Shown in pieces: positions 57,401 to 64,000 of a stretch of DNA of 64,000 bases. Position 1 is the stretch's first letter. The number at the start of each line of letters is the position of its first letter. The position numbers and the translations under genes were made by a program. This stretch comes from Amoebophrya sp. A120 (taxonomy: Eukaryota > Sar > Dinophyceae > Syndiniales > Amoebophryaceae): NCBI GenBank assembly GCA_905178155.1, contig CAJINV010000002.1, positions 10,210,146 through 10,274,145 of the forward strand. Reading direction: 5' to 3'. The notes below the pieces were generated by a model. It searched no databases. It was not told the origin of the DNA and was given only the letters and a program-made list of their open reading frames with translations.

Positions 57401-60400
57401 TTTGTGTTTGTAATTGTATCCTACAGTTACTACATGACAAATGAGGGGGAGAGACACGAGCCGTGCAGTTTCATAGCGCTCCTCCAGTGTTTTAAACAGT
57501 TGCTCGTCCTTCACGTCAAATTGCGCCTTCACGTCGAGCAGTTTCTTGTCCACATCGAGCTTCTCGGTTTTCAGCGTCTGATACTTGTCGATCTGCTGCT
57601 GCAGCAGGGTCTCCGCACTTAGTCGGGAAGTTGATGCTTTCTCGTGGCCAGCAGCTCCGTTGGTGTTCTCATCTCTACTCGGCGCCTTTGCTTTCAGTGC
57701 AGCCACCTCATCCCTCAGCTCGTCCGCCTCGTCTGCGGTCTTCTGAAGGAGTACGACCTGTTTCTGCAAATCCGCAATCTCTCTCTCCAACTTTTCCGTT
57801 GCGGTTTTCTTTTCGGCCTCCGCCTGCTTCAACCTCTCTGCCATCAAGTCGCGCACTTCAACATCTTGTGGTATTTGTATGTGTGCCTTTTTGCCACCTT
57901 CTGCGTCCTTCAGTTTTGACTTCATCTCCACCACCAACAGTTCGGATTTCCCGAGTTGGTCCTTCAGGGACAAGACGTGCTGTTCCAAAGACTCGCGTTC
58001 TTCGTTTAGCTGCAACTGCAGGGCTTGCTTCTGCATTTGGAGCTCCACCTGCATCAACTGCAGCTTCTGCTCCAGCTCGGCTTCCTTTCGCTGCAACTTT
58101 TCCTCATGCTGGGCCTTGCTTTTCTGCAGCAGATTCTCCAGGATCTTTACGTCCGCTCTCGTCTCTTCGTCTACTACGTCCGTGCTTGTTGTTCCTGTCT
58201 TCTTCGCCTGTTGTACTAGCTGGTCTGTCTCGGACGTTGAAGAAGGCTCCTGGGATTCGAATTTCACAGGAGGCGACGACGTGTTGGTCGCTGCGTTCGC
58301 TTTCTGCTTTTGGTTATCGCCTTCCGTCTCGGTTCCGGTTGCGGCGTCGGACGTAGAAAACGCGTCTTCCTTTGCGTCCTCTCCATCCGCCAATGTGCCG
58401 ACGTCCTTCAACTGCCTGCCGTTCTTCCACCGCCGGGGCGAACTCTCCTCGGACTTTTTCGGAGTCATTTGCTTCTGCAGCTTCGCCTCCCTGGCGATGG
58501 CCGTCTGGATGCTTGCGAGCTCCGTCTTCGTAGTTGCCAGTTCCCTCTCTAGACCTTCCTTCGAAGCTTGCATCTTTTCGAACTGCAGACCGGATTCGGT
58601 AATCTTCACCGTGGCCGTCACCAGCTGCTGCTGCGACTCTTGCTATGCATTGCAAATATGTCTGGGTCTGGAAGGATGCAATTTGTGATGCTGCCTCTGA
58701 ATTCTACAAAAATCTGTATTGCATGAACAGGAAAAGAGGTCCAGTTTTTGCCAGGGGGAGAGGGCATTTCTCATGCGATATAGGCATCAGGAAGCCCTCA
58801 CAAAATCTGTGATGCTAGGGCATACATCACAGACATCAGGAGTCATGCAAAATGTGCATGACAGACCTTGCATCCTTTCAGACCCAGACATTTTTACGGT
58901 TGATACTTGCAGTTGCTGCACGAAATTCAGTCGCTGCTTCTCCACCTCCTGGTTGATGCTCAAAATTTCGTTGTGCAACTGTTCATTCTCTCTTTCGAGC
59001 TCGCGCACCTTGCTGCTCGTGGAAGGCGAGAGCGTATCGGCTTTCGTCGCTTGAGGTGGGCTTCGCGCTAGGATGTCCCTTGGAATGGCCTTGAAAAACT
59101 GTGGACCCGCACTCTCCTGTTGAATCGCGGGAGGTTCGTCTGCTGGCAGTTGCTCTTCGGTGGTCGAAGGGTGGTCAGCATTGCGACGTGAGGTTTGCGC
59201 AGCTGTATCAGACACTTCTGCCTCCACCTGTCGCTCTCTACTTCGCTTCATCAGCTGTTCGCGTTGCTCTTTGACCCGCTGTTTCAAAAAGTCCAGTTCG
59301 GCGTCTTTCGCTTCGATTTCGTTCTCAAACTCGACCTGCTTCAGGTCTAACTCGCGCGTTTTGCTCTGTATCTCCCGGTCGTAATTCAGCAGCTCCTGCG
59401 TTTTCAAATTCAGCTCAAATGCGTGCTTCTCCTTACTCTGCTCTGCAGACTTTTCGTACTCCGAAAGCCGGGCTTCGTAGTCCGTGGCGAGCGCCTTTGC
59501 CTCTTCCTCCTTGGTCCGCTTTTCCTCCGTCAATTTCACCCGCAGTTCGTTTAGTTCCTCTCTCAGCTTTTGCTTCTCCACCCGTAACTCCATGACCTCG
59601 GATCGGTCAATCTCCTGCTCGCCCTCGAAAAACTTTATGCCCGCGGATTTATCCGAGACGGCATACGTTCCGTCGTCTGACGCGTTGGGCTCGGGGCTGC
59701 TGAGCATCGGGAGAACCCCCGGTTGGTGATGCGACTGCTGCGACGAGGGATTTTCGTTTTCTTGATGCCCCTTCGAGGAAAGATTGGACTGCTGGTCGTT
59801 GAATATCGTGTCGTTCGAGGATTTTTTGGTGCTCTCTCGGTCTACCTCCACTTGATGCCGGCGCGAAAGTGATGAAACCCCGGCGTCCTGCGGCCTTCGT
59901 TGTTCGTCCTCGGGGGTGGATGAAGGCGAGGCTTCGGCTTCGGTCCTTTTGTTCATCGCAGCCCTCTCCGCGAGAAGCTCCTCGCGCTCGGCCAAGATTT
60001 TTTTCTCCGCCTCAATGGCCCTGGTTTCCGCTTGGAACAGCCGGGACTCGATTTCCTGGATCCGGTCGTTTTTCTGCTCTTCAATCTCCTGTTTTCTGGC
60101 CTTTTCAATTTGTAGCAGACTCTCCATCGCATTCTGCTTGTTCTGCAACTCCTGCTTTTGCAACTCCAGAAGCTCGACTTTCTGCTGCGCTTCCCGCACT
60201 TCTGCGTCGGCGTTCCGTTTTGTTGTACTTGCGGGCCCATTTTGTAGTTGTAGTTCCGCGTCTTGTTCTTTGGTTTTCGCAGATAGCTTTTCGTTTTCCT
60301 TTTCAAACTTCGTGTTTTCGAGCTGCAGTGCGTCCACGAGCGCCCGCAACCGGTCCACCTCATCGCGGTTTTGTTCCTTCATTTCCAGAATGACCTCCGA

Positions 60401-62841
60401 CTTCTCGGTGAGCAGTGCGTTTTTCTCTCTCGTTGCCTCCTCGAACTTTTGCTCCCACTCCGTCTTTTCCACCTCGGCGAACCGGAGCGAGTTTTTCAGC
60501 GAGTCGACCGCCTGCTCCTGTCGGATCTTCACGAGCTCCAGCTCATCGGCCCTGGCCATGGCCGTTTTGTGTCTGGATTCCCACAAATCAACCTGTTTCT
60601 GCAACTCCTGCTTGGTCTGCTTGAACTCCGCCAGCTCGTCCTGCTTCTGCTGCTCGAGAAGCTGCACTTTCTGTTCCAGCACCGCGATGTCTTGTCTTGC
60701 GGTTTGTAGTTCCACTTCGGCAGATGCTGAACTGCTTTGAACAGCTTGTTCTTCAAGACCAAGATTCATTTGGTCCTGCTCCTTTTCTTTTTTATCTGGT
60801 AAAAGTTCCCCGCTTGACGCCGAGCCCGTTACTAGCATCTTTCCTCGCGAGGTGGCGACGAGCATCGTGTTTTCGCTTTGCAGCTTTTCGCACTTTTTCT
60901 CCAAATCTTGAAGCATCTTCTCGTAGTGCATCTTCAGGTAGTCCTTTTCTTCGTTGGTTTGGTTGCTCACCCGCCGGAGCCGCTCCTCGAGCGCCTGCTT
61001 CTGCCGCGAAGAGAGTGCATCCGCCGCGTCCAGTGCCTGCTTCTTCTCCTCCCGCAATTTCTGTTCGATGGACTTCACCTTAGCGTCCAGCTTTTCCTTC
61101 TCGGTAAGCAGTTTTTTCTCAAACTCGTTTCTTTCCTCCGCCAGTTTCCGTTCCAGTAAAGCCGCCGCGCTTTTCTTCTCCTCCACTTCCGCGGCGAGCT
61201 CCTGCGCTTTTTGCTTCTCCGCAGCCGCTTCTTCCTGCGCGGCCCTCGTTTCGCGCTGCAGTGCTTCCTGTTTTTCTTGGATCAAGGCGAAGTCCTCCGC
61301 TAACTGCTTCTCCTGCAGCACTTTGCTCTTGTACTGCGCCAGCGTGCGCTCTTCCTTCTCCTCGAATGCCTGGCGCTCGTGAGCGAAATCTTTCTCGATC
61401 TGCTGCTTCATTTCGACCAGTTTCAGTTCCAGATCCTGCTTCATCTTCTGTTCCAGTTCCCGTTCCTTCTCCTTGCGACGCTTCCTGCAAGATCATGCGT
61501 TCAGCTATCGTTATGTTATAGTATCGTTGAAGATAAGTACTACAAACTGAGAGACTTCAAACTACAGACATAATTCGCATTAATTTTCCACACTGAATTT
61601 AGAACGTGCAATAAAGCGAATCGATTCTTTATAAGAGCAAAAAGCAGGCACAGCATGCGAGTGGGAGTATTCTTGAGTACGAAAAAATACTTGAATTCGG
61701 TCTCCATCTTCAGTTCTTTGTCCTTAAACTCCATTTCTCGTTGTTGAAATCGTAGGTCTGCCTCGCTTAGCTCGAGACTCGGGCTGATTCTTGGTGTGGC
61801 CAGCTCGGCAGCTGGTGTGGTTCGTTTTTTGCTTCCGTTGTCGGAAAAATTCTTCAGAATCCATGCTGCAACTCAACTATGCATAACATAATTCACACGT
61901 AAGTTACTTATCATAGTGTGTTAGACACGTACTGACCATGGTGGTTGAACCGAAAACGAAAAGCAAATAAACCTTCTTCCCTCGCAGAGTTCAATCGGCT
62001 TCGACTGGACGAGGGTCGGCCAGCAGAACTTCCCGTAGTCGTCGCGGCCATAGCTCGGGGCGTGGGCATTGGCGGGGCTAGTTCGGTCGCGACAGAGGAC
62101 TTTCGTTTCTTTTTCTTTTCCTTTTTGTCCTTCGCGTCAGAACTGCTGTCCTGAGCGGCCGAGGAGCTGTGTAGAGTTGTTGCACAGATGGACAACTACC
62201 GTGGAAACTCAAATTTTTACTTCAGAAAGCACATACGTGTCACAGTCAGAATCCTGGCCACGATTTCGCACGAGGACGCAGTGCCTCTGCTACGCGTTTG
62301 TTCACTTCTCTATTTCTTTTTTTGCCATGAATTATGCTACTTAACAATCCATGCATCTATTTTTTGTATCTATTGGTTCGTCTTCGACCCGTTTATTGCA
62401 GTTGCACTACTAAAAACCGTCGCCCAAACTACAGCAGTACTACCGCTTCCCTGCCTGTGCCTGAATGGCGATCTGGTCCCGCTTCTTCTTTTCCTCGTCG
62501 AAGACTTTCCGGTAGTGTTCGTCGCACGGGTGGTCCCAGACCGAGTCGCCGGTCTCGAAATTGAAGTAGAAGATCTCCCCCTCCTGCGTCTGGCAAGGTT
62601 TCCACGGGTTGGGAAGCGGAGCTTTCAGGCCTTCCTTCGCGATCCAGAGGAGGTCCTTGTCCTTTTCCAGATCCATTCCCAGCCACGCGGCGTACTCGGC
62701 AATTTCTTCCTCCGTAGGTTCGTAGTTCTCGTCCATTTCCTCTTCGAGAACAAGGTTGTTGTTCTGTTGTTGCTGCGGTTGCCCGGCACCAGCACCCCCA
62801 TTCTGGTGCAGCGGCCCGCCCAACTGCTGTTGCGACTGCAT
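54471..62841 (-). CDS. CEP164: CEP164-like centriolar/basal-body protein: WW domain plus long coiled coil
   Basis: CEP164 is a distal-appendage protein of mother centrioles needed to dock basal bodies and build cilia. Exons on the - strand: 62841-62444, 62166-61937, 61865-61691, 61484-58906, 58638-57458, 57237-54993 and 54808-54471; 7146 nt, 2381 residues. Phases agree at every junction; all introns are GT-AG except the introner at 58644-58905. The N-terminus matches CEP164 closely: EEEIAEYAAWLGMDLEKDKD, LLWIAKEGLKAPLPNPWKPC, then YFNFETGDSVWDHPCDEHYR. The WW domain spans about residues 75-110, with Trp80 and Trp102. After a basic Ser/Lys-rich linker, residues 250-1900 are almost continuous Glu/Gln/Lys/Leu coiled coil broken by Ser/Thr-rich loops. 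It is longer than the human protein (about 1460 residues). Its presence implies a flagellated stage. Confidence 0.92.
58644..58905 (-). mobile_element. Family A introner in the CEP164-like coiled coil (262 bp)
   Basis: The left end is diverged (TATGCATTGCAAATATGTC then TGGGTCTGGAAGG) and the right end reads CAGACCCAGACATTTTTACG then GTTGATA. The duplication CTTGC is at 58639-58643 and 58906-58910. Excision gives CTG CAA GAG TCG CAG CAG on the - strand. No register gives GT...AG. Confidence 0.94.
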
Positions 62842-63900
62842 CTTATTTCCCCTTGCAGACCGCAGGAGCCCCGGCAGCTTCCCTTCTGTTCCAACTAGCT
62901 ATATGGTTTTCGTAGTTCCAGGTCCTCAACCTTGACGATCATACAAGACGGCTTGTCGATATTCATTGTTCATCTCGGCAGAAAATCATCTTCGGATCGT
63001 CGTCCATGGATGGATTTGAACCACGTCGCTCCTCGTTTCTTGATGCGACTCTGCATAAAGATGAAAGTCGCGATTACTGCTCCGCTGCGTAGGTTGGGTC
63101 ACGCGGCAACTCCTTGCATCTTGCGCCCTTTATTCGCTGCGCGATTGGTGAGAGAACCTCCTTTTACGAAGTGGTGCAAGATCCTTCTTTTTTTTGACAC
63201 AGCCACAGATCAGAGTTGTTTAACAAAGGAAAAAGATGAAAGACCGAAGAAAAGCAGACGAAGACTTCTTGTACACTGGAATTCTGTACTCGATGCAAGG
63301 TAGCTTCTCGTTTTCTCATGTGCAAGTGAGCTAACAGTACCCGCGCCGCCTCAATTTATCTGTCTCATCTCACGAGTTCCATTTCCAACATTGCCATGCA
63401 TTGCTGGACATAGTTCTTGTGTACGAAAACGCATAATGGTCGGCTGAAAAATACCGCAGAACCACCTCCCACGGCTGGGGGAGCTGTACATTGTGCTCCT
63501 GCTAAAAGTAACCCTACACTTTTAGTGTGCTTCGGGACTGAAACAAGGAATGACTTTGCATGCTTAGATTTCAGGTGCAATGTTCTGTTTCGGTGACGTT
63601 GGAACCGTCAACATCAAGGAAAGTTGTATAGGGAATTGGGGAATCGGGATCGCATCCTCCCTGGGATCGATCATACTCATACGCAAGGTAATTCTAACTC
63701 CACATGAAGATGAACGGATGAAACGGATGAAGCAAGAGCTTGGTAGTAATACTAGTTGAGTGAATAGTCTAAATCTACTTTAGAAACAGAATGCACAACG
63801 AAAGCCTTCTGATTCCGAAGAAGCGCAAGAGAAACGCAGAGTCAAAAAAAAAACAAAGTTCTCCCCTGCCGGCAACTCGATTGAGCACGAAGCCTTCGAA
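62842..63900. other. Intergenic region, no gene seen
   Basis: About 1.06 kb upstream of the CEP164-like gene. On the - strand a CTGCAAG acceptor-like motif lies just before its ATG. Short frames here show no coding character. Confidence 0.45.
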
Positions 63901-64000
63901 TTATTTCGCCCCATCCGCATCGCGTTTTTTCATTTTTTGCGCGGCTTGCTCTCGTATTTTTTTCCTTCTGTCTTCCTTGGCGTCCCCGATCATTCCGGAG
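63901..64000 (-). CDS. 3' end of an unidentified gene, cut by the window edge
   Basis: On the - strand an open frame enters from the right edge and stops at TAA (63901-63903). It reads MIGDAKEDRRKKIREQAAQK, then MKKRDADGAK, a charged helical tail. Too short to identify; the call rests on the clean frame and its tail-like composition. Confidence 0.45.
   Translation of the reverse strand, partial: SGMIGDAKEDRRKKIREQAAQKMKKRDADGAK

Overview
This window is nuclear DNA of a protist, most likely an alveolate close to the parasitic dinoflagellate Amoebophrya (Syndiniales). The clues are genes split by introns, a MyoF-like myosin carrying IQ motifs, a coiled coil and C-terminal WD40 repeats (an alveolate arrangement), a CEP164-like basal-body protein (a flagellated cell), and above all introns that are themselves mobile elements. 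Such introner elements with terminal inverted repeats and non-GT/AG ends are, as I recall, reported from Amoebophrya. The species assignment is inference.

Layout. Every gene from 459 to 22738 is on the + strand: peroxisomal-type 3-ketoacyl-CoA thiolase, a low-complexity hypothetical protein, a secreted Pro/Gln-rich protein, 5-oxoprolinase, a small membrane protein, a secreted FKBP-like protein and a pyrroline-5-carboxylate reductase-family protein. Every gene from 24434 to the right edge is on the - strand: a coiled-coil fragment, UBLCP1-type phosphatase, the myosin (3126 residues over 12.4 kb), a polytopic membrane protein, a conserved-looking 223-residue protein, an EF-hand protein, a charged small protein, SFT2, CEP164-like (2381 residues) and a partial gene. 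The tail-to-tail switch at about 22.7-24.4 kb coincides with a 1.4 kb AT-rich island followed by a 1.1 kb GC-rich island with 13-bp tandem repeats.

The main finding is a set of thirteen elements of about 170-820 bp inside coding regions. They have terminal inverted repeats that begin TATC (or a variant) and end GATA. Ten are flanked by perfect 5-bp target-site duplications, two by duplications with one mismatch, and one has lost its duplication. Removing the element plus one duplication copy restores the reading frame in each case, and the spliced models of seven genes then have lengths divisible by three. Eleven junctions cannot be read as GT...AG in any register of the duplication. Two can, which suggests that mobile introns are turning into ordinary ones. 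At least two of the families are shared between unrelated genes, and one family occurs in both orientations.

Exon junctions were worked out by eye from frame, splice sites and family similarity. No transcript evidence or database search was available.
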